This document shows positions 38,161-50,122 of a DNA stretch of 64,000 nucleotides, piece after piece. Source of the DNA: Quillaja saponaria. Its lineage: Eukaryota; Streptophyta; Magnoliopsida; Fabales; Quillajaceae. The stretch lies in contig CM055607.1 in assembly GCA_029379385.1 (NCBI GenBank), positions 11,842,001 to 11,906,000 of the forward strand, read 5' to 3'. How positions within the stretch are numbered: the stretch's first letter is position 1; each line of letters opens with the position of its first letter. The position numbers and the translations under genes were made by a program. The notes beneath the pieces are model-generated. The model was not told where the DNA came from and made no database searches. It was given only the letters and a program-made list of their open reading frames with translations.

Positions 38161-39885
38161 GATCAACGGCTGGAAATTATCAGAAAATAGATGGGCCATC
38201 AACATGATGACACGTAGTGGACCATTGGTTTAGTAAGATAAATTGTTTTCCATCGAGATCAAATTTGATAATTAGTTTTTCTGAAATTTAATACTGGGTT
38301 TCCTTGTGGAGATTTCATCATCTCATTGGTTGGGAAAGTTTTTGTTGTTCTTGAGGTGCATCATAAATTGAGAAAAAAATATAAACAAAAAGGTGAAAAT
38401 TACTAAGCTGCCTAAACTGTTCAATAATGTTCTCATAATGCTTTGGCTCCTTTCTGACAAGTTTTAGGTTTAGGCTGTAGCAGAATAAAATACAATTGTT
38501 ACAACTTTTCCAAGAATCAAACACAAGATAATTGGAATAATTCCCTTGTGGTCACAATCTTGGCTAATTTATGCCAAAATATGCTTGGTCTTTGCTAAAC
38601 TAGCCCAAAACCAAAAAAATAAAAATAAAAATCATAATATTAAAAGATGCAAAGAGGAAAAAGAAAAGAAAAAGCAATAATAAAGGTTTGTATTTACTAT
38701 AAAAAGGGAAGAAGGCATTGGCAAGGAACGAGGTTGTTTAAATAAAAAATTTACATGCAGGTTCATATAGTGGTGCTAGACATTACCTGTTAATGGTGAG
38801 AGAAATTCAATTCTTAATCCTACCAAATTAGATCCTCTTAGTTACAACACAATTGTGAATTTTGGTAAGAAATACCTCAGTTTGTTGCCATCGCTGGTTT
38901 TTAAGACAAATGTCCATCTGCCTTTTTGGTCGGGGGAAATGCCAAACAGGAAATAGGAGACGGAGCTGGAGGATTTCAATCATCACAACAGACAACCACT
39001 GGTTTGCTACATAAAAACATTTTCATAATTGCAAATAAACCTAAGAATAGTCAATATCATTCTCCAACGGAAAAAAAAAAAAATAAAAAAAAAATTTTTA
39101 CGTTCAAAGTCTTCAAGATTACAAAAAACAATGCGAACATCAAATTTCCCAACATATATACATATTGAAGCTGGGTCTTGAGCTATGTCTTGGCACATAT
39201 TGAAGCTGGATCTTGAGCTATATCTTGACAACTAAGTCTTGGCCCAACCGGCCTAATACTCACTGGCAGAAAACACATTACACTTTCACAGTCACACTGA
39301 TAAAATTTCTTCAATATTCTCATATGATAGTTTATCTAATATATATCATCTTTCAATACTAGAAATATAAATTGTTACGACTATTGTCATTTTCAGGGAA
39401 CTTTATTCGCATGAAACTTGAGAGCAGAGAAACATTTCTGGAGAAATGCTGTGTATCAAGGCTAGATGTTTATTTCAATAGAAGCAAAAGACATAGGTTT
39501 ACTTTTTTAAGAACTGTTGTTTGACACACTTCTAAGTTCTAACCCATTCCACTATGAAATTTCATATCTTATTTTCTAATCCCTTTGATATTTTAAAGGA
39601 ATCATTGCTCAATCATGTGCAGAGGCGCTCAACACTTCCACCTCAATTCAGAGGACAAAAGTGATACTGAATTTTTGTTTTTGTAGGAAGACTCAGGTAT
39701 ATAGCAAATTTCTTGTGTACGCGGATATTGTAAAGAACTAAAACTACCACTTAGCACAATCTTAAACTAATCAAGCCAGAGCAACACCAAGCTTAACCAG
39801 GTGATCATCCTAGTTTCTATCAAAAAATCCAAGGCAAGAAAACCATAATCCCAAGAGTTAAAACAGGGTTGTAAAAGAGGCATAC
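38161..39885. other. Intergenic sequence, no gene recognised
   Basis: A-rich tracts and short open frames without similarity. The last exon expected for HMG-CoA synthase (after the exon at 39886-40035) was searched for here and not found. A short minisatellite lies at 39158-39231. Confidence 0.45.
39158..39231. repeat. Two-copy tandem repeat of about 36 bp
   Basis: 'catattgaagctgg.tcttgagctat.tcttg' occurs twice in direct succession, with a few substitutions. Confidence 0.75.
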
Positions 39886-42800
39886 CTCACATCTGGAATT
39901 CAACTTCCCAGAAACATCCATCACTGTTACAATGTTTGACAGGGTAAAAAGATGTTGACCTTTTTGAAGTCAGAATGAAAACATTGTAGCTGTTATACCC
40001 CTTCCATATGAGAACATAATCACCCGCTTACCTGCCTACAAGTGAAGGACAATAATCCAGCTGAGCAACCAGTTAACATCCAATTGGTAAAAATTACATT
40101 CACAATAAAAGACAGAACCGGAAGAGGCACATAGAACGGAATAAAGAATAAAATGCTTTACCAGTGCGTTATGTTTATTGTGAAGCAGAGATGCATGCAA
40201 TGCAGTATACATGTTACCAGCTTGTTTTGGGATTAAAGTGGTTGGCTGCACCTTCACATCATATACAGGTTTTGCGACTTGCTGCGATGCCTATAGATTC
40301 AAATAATTGTCATAGATTGTATGTGAAGAAATCCACATATATCAATCATGTTTACAGAACCAAATGACGTTCAAGTTAAAGTGATAAGGATACCTTTTCA
40401 ATATCCCGGCTCTGGTAGCTCCCTTCATCAGATAAGGACATAAATGGAGTTAGCTTTTCCCTTGCAACCTCCTCAATAATGCTGATTTGGAATAGCATTT
40501 GCAAAAAAAATAAATTAGAAGAAGAAAGAATCGTTACCTGGGAGTAAGCAATAAGTTTTAAATTATGATTAGTTCCAATGGTCCATTTAAACAAATTGTG
40601 TAAGTGTGCATTGAGCTTTACTACTAATCTTGCTCAAAGGCCTAAACAAGATATCAGATTGCTGTCCATTTTTATTATTTATATTAAACAGAAACGTACG
40701 CTACAAAAAGGAGCATCAAATCAAGTTTCTCAATAACCAATAAGGAAATTTCAAATTCACTTACCCTTCAACATTTTCTAAAGAATGACTATGAAGTATG
40801 AACCTTTATGAGTTTCAATTTCAGTTGAAACCCCGGTGTCTTGTGCTACCACAAGAAATAATCCAGTTAAAGCATCAGATAGAGCTGCTATGGCTTTGCA
40901 CATTTATTGATAGATCAAAAAAGCATCCTAACACCTGTTACAGGGTATGGAGAATGTGGAAGAGGCACATACTTGGGACTCCTCAAGAAGTCACAGAGGT
41001 ACAACCGAGCAAAATTACTGGCTCTGCCACATCTAGGAATGCCCCTACTTTCAATCATATGCTAAATAAAAAAGACTGACATGAATGTGAGGAAGCCTTA
41101 CTGGGTAATGGGTATTAATCATAGGCATGAGACATATGACTGGCTCTGAATTTACTTTCAAAAGCAATATCAGGCCCTATGAGCATGGCGACTGCAGCTG
41201 CTCCTCCAGTAGGATGTGCAGGCCCTTCTGCAAATTATCTGGAACAGGAAAGTGCGACTTGACCAAATTGCATATTTATAGTTCTTTGGAATATTATCCC
41301 ATAACATGACTTATAGTCAACACGTAGGTATCATCTGGTTTTTGAGAGTTTGAGATACGTCAAATTTCTTCCCAACTAAAAATTTGGAGTTTGTGCTATG
41401 ATAAACTCTCTTATAACTAAAAATTAACACTTTAACGTTCACTATCTCATTTTAGCACACAGCCAAGTAAATGCTCCTATCAATAGAATTAGTAACCATG
41501 TCAACAAATAACTTCTTCTTGCTTGAGCTGGGACGTTTCGGAAAGTCAGTTTCTTGAGGATGCCTTCATAGACTTAGAAACTAAAATATACTAATGCACA
41601 TCATTCTGCTGGCACCAATTCATTTAAATGTAGCTTTACATGAGCACAGTCAAATATTGGTAGACATACAGAAAAAAGTGACCGTATGAGTGTAATTTAA
41701 ATTTGCATCATAATCATTTTGGACTGGGGTCGAAGATGGTCAGTCAAATATAAAATTTGTTTTTCCACAGGACTGGTATTCCATCTGAATCACATCTCTA
41801 AGCAATTCATGTTTTGCTTAGCAGCAGTTAGTAGTTACAAAGATTCTAGGGCAATAAAGGAGGGGGGAAAGGGAGTATCATGAGATAGGAAATCATACCG
41901 CACTGTCTATGCATACAACAAGTCTATAGCATCCATCCCACGAACGACTTTCCACCCAATTCACACAAATAAATAAAACTGCAGTTCCACTATAGCATGC
42001 ATTTGTTGAATCAACTCCTTCAATGTCAGTTTTACCACTCTCCTGATTGCACATGAATCTATATAAGATGCAAGTGCTCAAAATAGGTGCATTACAATTT
42101 TTGCTTTTCAACAAGTTCAGAACATAATAAGTTGTAATAACACTGACAAATTCAACACCAAAGCAGCTATATGATTTTTGCAACTGTTTCTAAGCTATTG
42201 TCAGAAAAATTTTCTGTTCGAAACAATCATGGAGTATAGAAAAGTAGAAAACATTGCATAGACATTATTCCAATGGAGTTTCTATGCAGTGGCCGAACAA
42301 TTTCTAGAAGATAAGCATCATCTGAGAGAATATCATAATCTTACTTATTGTTCCACCCTAGTTTTTAGAGAAAATAAAAAATGCTAAAAAACAAAATATT
42401 TCACAACTTTTCAGATGCTCCTAGAAACTGTTTCAAACACAACCACAGGCACATACACTGATACACACGCAAATAAATGTGTACAATACATTCGTATGTA
42501 TGTAACTATGGAGTCAATACTCCACATTTTCACACATTGATAATAAGAGATAAATTACATACAGAATTTCTAACTAACACAAAACATGGAGAGGGGTTAC
42601 TAGTACAACTGACATGAAATTTCAAATTCTAGTGACATTTCAAACACTACATTACAACTATCAGAGAAAAGGATACCTCAAAATTTTGCATCAGGAAAGT
42701 TATAATGGACTTGCTCTTGTCAATCACAGTTTCGCTGCCAACTTCCAAGCACCCAACTTGTTTGGGATTAATTTTAAATTTTCAAGGAGTGTGGTAACAA

Positions 42801-43729
42801 CTGTCAAGCCGGAAGTCAAAGTGAAAGGACATTAAGACAAAGAACAGAGGCAAGTTTTACAGCTGATGCCACAAAATAACAATAAGAAGACTAGAAGAGG
42901 TTTCAACAATCAACAACAGAAGTATTAATGAAGCACATAATACATTATTACGAGACAGGTTTTTATTTACCAAGGAGGCAAGGTCAAACAAATATGAAAA
43001 TGAGTATGTTCCAAATACAAAACCACACACAACCCAAGTACATATTCTTTTATCTATTCTAGACTTCTACTATGTAGCACCGCACTAATAAAATGGATGT
43101 TGAATTTTTAATGCAAAACAAAAATTAGATAAATTTCAATTGAACTTCTAGTATAATTCCAATCTAATTAGAATTGACCTCATTGTTATAACATCTTCCA
43201 CCTCTGTACAAAAAGCCATGCAATCCCGTCCAAGCCCAGTAGTGTATTTTCCTTTGCTTCCACCATCATGAGCCTCCAAAACTTACTTTAGATACACATC
43301 AAACAAAATTGAAATTAAGAGAAAGTGAAATGCATATTTAAGTAATATAACTTACAGATGACCGCTCATAGTTATCACAGTATCAAAAAATAATGTGTCT
43401 CTGCGTGCCGTTTTGGATTAAAACTAAGGTCGCCATAGACTCTGGTTGTCTAAGATACATGGTAAATAGAAACATATCCATTCACTTGGGAGAATTCAAA
43501 TAAATTGGTATTACAATCCCAAAGTGATAACTCAATCAAATGAAAGCACCAAACTTGCCAAACAATTCTAATACTAACAAATTCTTATTCAAATAAAACA
43601 ACGCAATGCTTGGCGCAAAGGGAACCAAACACGAAAATGAGTAAAAGAAATTGTCACCTGCTGTACGCAAGGAGGAGGGAAGTAGATGTCCATCGCAAGG
43701 ATGCCCACATCTTTTGGGTGCGAAGCCAT
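39886..43729 (-). pseudogene. HMGS: Hydroxymethylglutaryl-CoA synthase (HMGS), multiply disabled
   Basis: HMG-CoA synthase condenses acetyl-CoA and acetoacetyl-CoA in the cytosolic mevalonate pathway. Recognisable minus-strand exons: 43729-43658 (GILAMDIYFPPPCVQQ); 43285-43179 ([25 protein letters not shown]); 42808-42677 ([14 protein letters not shown]); 42042-41899 ([16 protein letters not shown], with the catalytic Cys); about 41238-41110 ([27 protein letters not shown]); about 40490-40394 (SYQSRDIEK); about 40290-40160 (PTTLIPKQAGNMYTA, LLHNKH); 40035-39886 (GKRVIMFSYG, ITATMFS). Lesions: TAA as the first codon of exon 2; acceptor GG instead of AG at 42809-42810; a frameshift in exon 3; a stop after SHMSHAYD; loss of residues after NMYTA; TGA after ATMFSF; the middle part and the C-terminal exon not found. 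The introns show it is a decayed gene copy, not a retro-copy. Confidence 0.85.
40798..41079. other. Unassigned segment inside the HMGS pseudogene
   Basis: It lies where the middle HMGS exons should be. The minus strand reads HSPY at 40945-40956 in a frame soon closed by a stop, which might be a trace of the HSPYNK-type motif. The plus strand has a 93-codon open frame without known similarity. Neither reading is secure. Confidence 0.2.
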
Positions 43730-45310
43730 TAAAATGATCGAGTTAAAACCTCGATGAGATTTCCCTCGCTTCCTCGCCTTGTTGTTTGAACACTGAGAAA
43801 ATAAGAGGAATGGTAGAATGAAAGGTGTTTGTTGAAAAACACAGGCCACAGGCAAACGAGGTAGTTGTACTTGCACTTCAAAGCTCTCCCGGTCTCCCAG
43901 CAACAGGGGCAAGTCACAAGTAGCTTGATATTTGTCAAATTTCGGCCATATTGTATTTTTTCCGTTTAGATGGTGTGGTACGCATCTCGACTAAGATATG
44001 TTTTGTAATAAAAAATAGCCATTAACACTTACACTGTTACACATTAAATGACTCGTTGGACACATTTTACAATGATACCAATATAATACTAAATTATTAA
44101 GCTGGCTCTTATACATATTTGATAATAATAAAATGATATAAATTTATATTATTAATTTGTTATATTATTCTTGGTAGTATAAAATTATAAAATAAAACAA
44201 AAATTATTTAATCTATTATATAATTATATATGATATATCAAAAAAAATTTAAAATATTTGTTAGTGAAATTTGTTAATGTCTTATATTTTAGCTGGATGA
44301 CTAAATTCCATACTTACAAATTTCTAATAAGATTCTTTTAGTATATACAATTTGTATTTTTTAACATTATCTTAAGGCTTTTAAAAATTGTAATAAATAT
44401 AATTTTTTAAAAATTAAAAATAATAATTTATGTTAATAATATTAAATTTATAATTACTTATAAATATTACAAAATTTTTATTTATAAAATTTAAACCATC
44501 GGAAAAAAAAAATTCTTATAAAATTTATGTAAAAAAATTATGAGCCCATTGCGGGGCCACTTTTGTTTACTAGACAGTTCTGAAAATTTATCCACATAAT
44601 TTTTATGTGAGAAAATTGTGAAAATCCGCCAAAAGTGGAGGGAGAATAATCACTTCCTAAAAAAATTTGTATATGTAGTTTTTAATAAAAATTTCAAAGA
44701 ATTAATTTATGAAATAATAGTTAGGAGTCTTTATCTCCCAACCTCTAATCATCAAATTTATTCTGAGTAAGCTATTATTTTATTGTTAAGTTGGATTTAA
44801 ATAAAAAAAAAAAACTAATAAGTTAAGTTTCATTTTTTATAAAAACAAAAAAAGAAGAAGAAGTTGGATTTAAATAACTTACCAAAAAATTATATTTGTA
44901 TTTAAAATTGAATAAAGTAGACCCTCTATAGACTGTCTATTGGTGGTGAGAATTTTACTTATAATTGGACAGGGTGGAAAAAACTGAACTAGAGATAATA
45001 AAGGTCAAAGCAAGTGACAGATTCTTTTTGTTTTGCGCGTAAAAACCACGGGAACTTGAACTAAAATTTGAAATTCCGGCAAATCATTGTTGCCGTATTA
45101 ACTTTCAGTTAATATCGGGCAGCAGTAGCACAGTGTAATGTAACTTTTCAGTCCGCTCTCCCCCTCTTTCTTTCTGCTCTACGTATGTATATATGTGGCT
45201 CTGGACAAGAATGGGCGTTTTTGAAATCTGAAAAAATCTTCATGAAACAGGGATATGGTTATTGATATGATGAAGCTATGTTTTCTCTTAAATGGGTTCT
45301 TCTAGATTGC
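43730..45310. other. AT-rich intergenic sequence, no gene recognised
   Basis: 43730-43970 is probably the former leader and promoter of the HMGS copy. The rest is strongly AT-rich with long A and T runs. 45100-45230 is somewhat CT-rich and may be the former leader of the PPR remnant. Confidence 0.45.
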
Positions 45311-45625
45311 ATGATTAAATGCAATAACTTGATGATCATGCGCACATATCAACTTCTGGCCTTGCTACCAAAGATTTAGTTATTAGCAAGGCCGCCTTGT
45401 TTTTTTTGGGATTGAGCTTGCTTCCTTGTTTTTCTGAAACACTATGATTGGGGTGATATGTATGTGCAAAATTCTCTTATATATATTTTCTGTGATTATG
45501 TTGGTGCTGACAAGGTGTTCGATGATGTGCTTGTGAGAGATGTGGTCTCTTGGAGTAGTATTATATCTGTGTATGTGAAGGCAGGCTTGTTTGATGATGC
45601 TATAAGCCTGTTTCCGACAATATAG
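45311..45625 (+). pseudogene. Pentatricopeptide repeat (PPR) protein remnant
   Basis: Two short frames fit the start and one repeat of a plant PPR protein. 45311-45379 reads MIKCNNLMIMRTYQLLALLP, like the opening of many PPR proteins. 45458-45625 reads 55 residues including KVFDDVLVRDVVSWSSIISV and KAGLFDDAISLF, a clear PPR repeat. PPR proteins bind organellar RNA. An intact member would have ten or more repeats. Here only one remains and a stop follows at 45623-45625, so this is a fragment. Confidence 0.65.
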
Positions 45626-46193
45626 ATTTTCTACTTAACATGATTGCTAATCAAATCAATCTAAAGAGGCATAGTTGACACGGATTCTTGATGGAACAGG
45701 TAAGATTTGCGGCTTAGTAATAAAGTTGCTCTCTGGTTTATTTCATTTTCTATATAACATTCTGCAAATGGTGCCAACTCACAATTTGTTATTACTCCAT
45801 TGATTTCCCTTGGCTTTAAGGGATAGCTTGAGACTGTAGTTTCACACTAGTAATTCTAGTAATGAATTGTGCATTCATGTATAATGAGTAATATATTTGT
45901 CTATTTTGTTCGGTACACATTTTCTGTTGCTTTGTTCAATTTATTGTTCCTTCTGTTTAAGGGCACACTGGGCTGGTGGAACCCAACTAAAGCCGAAAAT
46001 GAAGTACATGTGTGGATTAAGATGTGAAGCAGGTAGCAAATTGTTACACTTCCAAATAAAGAACAACCTTGTTTTGATGAGAAAGTCATAAACAGTCAGC
46101 TTTGCCAGCTGGTCCTGAATCTTGGGAGGAAATTCAGGAGACGGTTTTTGGGTCCTAATGTGGATACTATAAAGGAGGAGCTGTATTCTCTTT

Positions 46194-46769
46194 GGCTGAG
46201 TTTGGTAATGCTTTTCAAGAAAGGTTATGTAACTTTTTCAAAGTTACAACTATGCAAAAACTGTTTGGTTAATTTTTTTCAAGGGGTGCTTTTTCTATTG
46301 CTTTTTAAAAGCTAGTACTCTTAAGTTGAGTTTGGTAATGCTTGGGTGCTTTAGCTTTTAAAATGCTGCAGCACTTTAATATTGTTTGGTTAATATTTTT
46401 TTTAGGGGTGCTTCTTCTACTACTTTTAAAAAGTCATAGGAAGCACCCCAAGATGTTTTTAAAAGTAAGTTGTGGCTTTTCAAAATTAAAAGTACAAAAG
46501 TCACCTTATTAATTTTAGAAAGTTACCAAATATATCTTCTTAATTTATAAACCATTAAATTTCTCTTCCTAAATATATCTTTAATTAATCATGTCTATTT
46601 TTGTCATTTTATACATTCACAATAGCTTATGATTTGTTTTACCAAATACCTTGTTCATTACTTTTACTACCCACAACAACTTTCATAAAAAATTTACCAA
46701 AATTGCTGTGATTTTTTCACAGCATAAAAGTCACAGCAGCTTTAAGCCACAGCGTTACCAAATTCAGCC
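46194..46769. mobile_element. MITE with GGCTGAGTTTGGTAA termini
   Basis: It begins GGCTGAGTTTGGTAATGCT and ends AGCGTTACCAAATTCAGCC, a 19-bp imperfect inverted repeat, flanked by TTT on both sides (a possible 3-bp target duplication). It is about 576 bp and non-coding. An inner copy of the left end (GAGTTTGGTAATGCTT near 46327) suggests a nested or partly duplicated element. A 3-bp duplication and GG-type ends fit PIF/Harbinger, but the superfamily is uncertain. Confidence 0.7.
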
Positions 46770-47867
46770 TTTTTTTGGTGTCAATTGAATGAATGAAATA
46801 GTAATTCCATTAGTTTTCTCTCTTTCCTTTCATAGCTTAGCTTAGTGTAGTGTTAGTTTCTAGGAAAAATCTCCAATTCCTGATATGGATTCTATCACAA
46901 ATCTGGAGATGGATATAACAAGGTTGCCGGCATCCTCTATCCTCTGATCAAGACTCAGTAATCTGGTTTTAAGTTCTTTCAGTTCTCAGGAAAATTTTAC
47001 TGACTTATAAATATGCAGTGTGCAGATCCTAATTAGGCTGGTAAAGAACCAAAATCCTTAACCTGATTGTTGGAGCAAGTGATAATCGAAGGACTTCCTG
47101 GTAGTTCTATCAAGATCTCTATTTCTTCCATTGTCAGTGGATACATTATTTCTGGAAAATAATTCTTAATGGCATTGCATAAATCTCAAACTATCTATGC
47201 TGAGGTTTAGATTTCTTTTCACTAACTTTGTGTTGTGTTTACATAAATTCCATTATTGGAGAGATTTAGATCTTCACTTGGAGAAGACTACCACACGAGG
47301 TAAGTTTTTGGCAATCATAGGAAAAAATAGAAGGCTGATGATTCAGTGATTTTGTTAGCATGATAAATCAATTTGACACAAATGCACATATTGTGCTCTA
47401 GGCATCACATAGTCTATGCTGGTGAAGAAATAGATTTATGGTGCACAAAATTAATTTCTTGTCATGTGGTGCCATATTTTATAGTTTAGTTCCATTATCA
47501 GTGCCTCTGTCTTTGTTATTTTAACTTTCTTACAGTAGTTCAAACTTCAAAAAGTATGTTAAAGGCTAAGGAGTTAAATAGTTAAATCATATCCTTTTGT
47601 TCTGGAACAACAGAAAAAGACATAAATAAATGCTTTATTCTCTGGTGAACTTTGTTAAAATTGTATGGATTTGAAAGATTTTTCCTCACTGATTGTTTAA
47701 CTAGTAGCTTGTAGGTAGTTAATATGGATATATTCACCGTAGTTAACAATGAGAAATAGGGAAGATAACTCCATTGTGGTGGTAGAGGTTTTTAGTTGCT
47801 ACAAAATTGTAAATAATTTAGTAAGGAGGTGGGGTATGTGGTGGTGAAAATCTTGCTATAGTTACTT
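46770..47867. other. Intergenic sequence, no gene recognised
   Basis: Short open frames only. No motif was recognised on either strand. Confidence 0.45.
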
Positions 47868-48047
47868 AGTGTATAATTCTGCTGCTTCAAATGCATTTGG
47901 AAGGAAAACAAATACACGAAATAAGTGGTTCTGAATCTCATTATATGAAAGAATAAAAGTGTAGAATTCTGCTGCTTGAAATGCATATGCAAGGAAAAAA
48001 AAAAAACGAAATAAGTGGTTCTGAAACGCATTAGATGAAAGAATAAA
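47868..48047. repeat. Two-copy 90-bp tandem repeat
   Basis: Units at 47868-47957 and 47958-48047 both start 'agtgta.aattctgctgctt', contain 'cgaaataagtggttctgaa' and end 'gatgaaagaataaa'-like. It lies 120 bp beyond the stop codon of the PLP-protein gene, probably in or next to its 3' UTR. Confidence 0.8.
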
Positions 48048-48166
48048 TGAGGGTACCCCTGTTTCCTTTGACAATTTAATTTCAAGTGTATAAATTCTTC
48101 AGCTGGTTGCACGCTTTGCAGTTTTCAATATTCCACCTTCCAGGAGAAGGAACAGTTTTCTTTTAG

Positions 48167-50122
48167 TCAAATTTCAATTGTTTTCTGATTAAGAGCTGTA
48201 TATCTCCATCTCTCCTTCTCCACAAAGTCTGCATCAAGGAACTGAGCAACAAAAGCCCAAAGTCTGTAGGTATCCTCGAAATTGGCCAGGAATCCAAGTG
48301 CTGCAGTGACGACAGTTATTCCTTGATCAGATTTGTCTTTCCTCTGGTTAGTCATCACACTCTTGCTGACACTTTCTTTTGTCTCTAGGGACTTTCCTTT
48401 CTCTTCTGCATACTTGTCTGGAAACCAGATATGGTGTAGGAATCCATAACTAAGAGAAATATTGCTTCGATCAGCAAGTTTCTGTACAAGAACAGGCTCA
48501 ACCTTTTCTCCTTTCCAATCAAATACATTGAATGCCAAAGCAGGTCCCCTGTCAAATTTTATCTTTGGCCCATAAATCCTGACCAGGGCCATCCCTTCCG
48601 TGTTGGGATGCCTAAGCTTCAACAAAGAGTTTACCAGCCAATTTGTCAGGTACCTGGCCCTGTTAGTTATCAGTGTCAATCCCAAAGATTCCACTTGATC
48701 TAAACACCTGCATTCGATTCCTAAACTCCCATTTTCACCATCTGAACCATTCTTATCTTGAACATTGTCAACTTGACTTTGTGATTCCCCAACTGAAGAA
48801 GTTTTTAGCACTTCTGACTCTGCACTTATCCCTGTGTTCCTAATTTCAGATGGTTCTCCTTGTTCGACTTTTCCAGGATGTATAGTCTGTAGACGACCAG
48901 AGAAAGAGCTCAAAGAAGTTAGTTTTCCTTCTTTTGAAGCAGAGATATATTTTTGCTCAATTTCAGTATCAGTACCGGAAGACTCGTCTGATAAGCTGAT
49001 TAGCTGCCTCTGCTGTACAAGGTTCACCATCCCTGCACTAGTCGATGCTTCCAGAACTGAAATAGTAGATTTCTTTACAAAGAGGCATCCAAATCCAGAT
49101 GGGTTTTCACCAAACACCTTATAGAAGGAACAAATGAGAAAATCTGGACGAAAGAGAGAGAGGCCAAAACTATCCATGTCTTTTGGTCCCAGTGCACAAG
49201 CGTCAATCAACACATGCCATCCATTCTCCTGTGCTATACTCATCCAGAGGTAAGGATATCTGGCTCCTGTTACTCTTGAATGAAGTGGGAAGACAAAGAG
49301 TCCCCTTTTTTTCCTCTTCTTCCGCTTGCTTACAATCATCTTCCTCAACTTTGCTGAATGAATCCTCAATCTTGGCCAGGAAAACTCTGCCGACATAGTT
49401 CTGGCCCCTCTTTTCTCTGTGCTCTTAATCATTGCTTCCACTGCCTCACTCTCGTAGTCATAAACAGTCAGAAGCTTCCTGCTAGTTTGGAATGGGTAAG
49501 ATTCTGCTAAAAGTTTAAAAGCTGCCGTTCTGTTTGCTGTAAAAACCATGGAGTAATCGTTATCAGAAATATTAAGGAAAGCCATGATCCTTTTCTTCAT
49601 TGCAGATTCAAGTTTTGACTCTTGGGCACCATGGAGTAATTGTGTCTTCAGATTCCCGGTCTTGTAGGATATATTAAAGAAGGGAATATCCGAATTGCGA
49701 GGACGAGATGGGGTTGCTGAAAGAGTGGAAGAGGCAATTTGGTTTTGTAAAGAATTATGGTACTGCAAGTATGAGAAGAGGCCGATACCAATGTAATCAA
49801 GGCAGGTATGGCTGGAGAGCGAAAGATGATAATATTCTTTGTCTCTTATATGGTCAACTTGATCTGTCTCAGAGTATTGTGGATAAACTTTGTTGAATTC
49901 ACTGAATGATTCTTGCAAAGATGGAAGAGACTCATGGTTAGTGAATTGGATATTTGGGAAGATAGAGGATGCTGTAGTTGCTGCAAAACTGTGGCGACAA
50001 GCTGCAGAGCTGCTTCTGGCTTTGGAGATAATACTCTGAGATGCTGGCGAGCTGAAAAATGGACTTGGGCAGCAGCCGTAAGGACATACTTCTGAGGCCT
50101 CATTTAGGCAAGGCGAAGGCAT
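48167..50122 (-). CDS. PLP-dependent protein, molybdenum cofactor sulfurase-like family (aminotransferase class V fold)
   Basis: One uninterrupted frame of 651 residues with no introns. The sequence has the landmarks of the plant family annotated as molybdenum-cofactor-sulfurase-like or PLP-dependent transferase: FTANRTAAFKLLAESYPF (about 194-211), a cofactor-side Asp in HVLIDACALGPKDMD (about 303-317), and a probable PLP Lys335 in FLICSFYKVFG, followed by ENPSGFGCLFVKK. Residues about 370-470 are Ser/Glu/Gln-rich and probably disordered. The conserved C-terminal part runs through RIYGPKIKFDRGPALAFNVF and SLSYGFLHHIWFP to the end. True MoCo sulfurases such as ABA3 also have a C-terminal MOSC domain, which is absent here, so the reaction is not known. 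The N-terminal Ser-rich stretch is not a clear signal peptide. Start: the first ATG of the frame, MPSPCLNEASEVC. Confidence 0.88.
   Translation of the reverse strand: MPSPCLNEASEVCPYGCCPSPFFSSPASQSIISKARSSSAACRHSFAATTASSIFPNIQFTNHESLPSLQESFSEFNKVYPQYSETDQVDHIRDKEYYHLSLSSHTCLDYIGIGLFSYLQYHNSLQNQIASSTLSATPSRPRNSDIPFFNISYKTGNLKTQLLHGAQESKLESAMKKRIMAFLNISDNDYSMVFTANRTAAFKLLAESYPFQTSRKLLTVYDYESEAVEAMIKSTEKRGARTMSAEFSWPRLRIHSAKLRKMIVSKRKKRKKRGLFVFPLHSRVTGARYPYLWMSIAQENGWHVLIDACALGPKDMDSFGLSLFRPDFLICSFYKVFGENPSGFGCLFVKKSTISVLEASTSAGMVNLVQQRQLISLSDESSGTDTEIEQKYISASKEGKLTSLSSFSGRLQTIHPGKVEQGEPSEIRNTGISAESEVLKTSSVGESQSQVDNVQDKNGSDGENGSLGIECRCLDQVESLGLTLITNRARYLTNWLVNSLLKLRHPNTEGMALVRIYGPKIKFDRGPALAFNVFDWKGEKVEPVLVQKLADRSNISLSYGFLHHIWFPDKYAEEKGKSLETKESVSKSVMTNQRKDKSDQGITVVTAALGFLANFEDTYRLWAFVAQFLDADFVEKERWRYTALNQKTIEI

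Noticed and set aside
47792..48112. 106-codon minus-strand frame with internal repeats
   Set aside because: Its repeats are just the 90-bp tandem duplication in the 3' flank of the next gene; no known protein.
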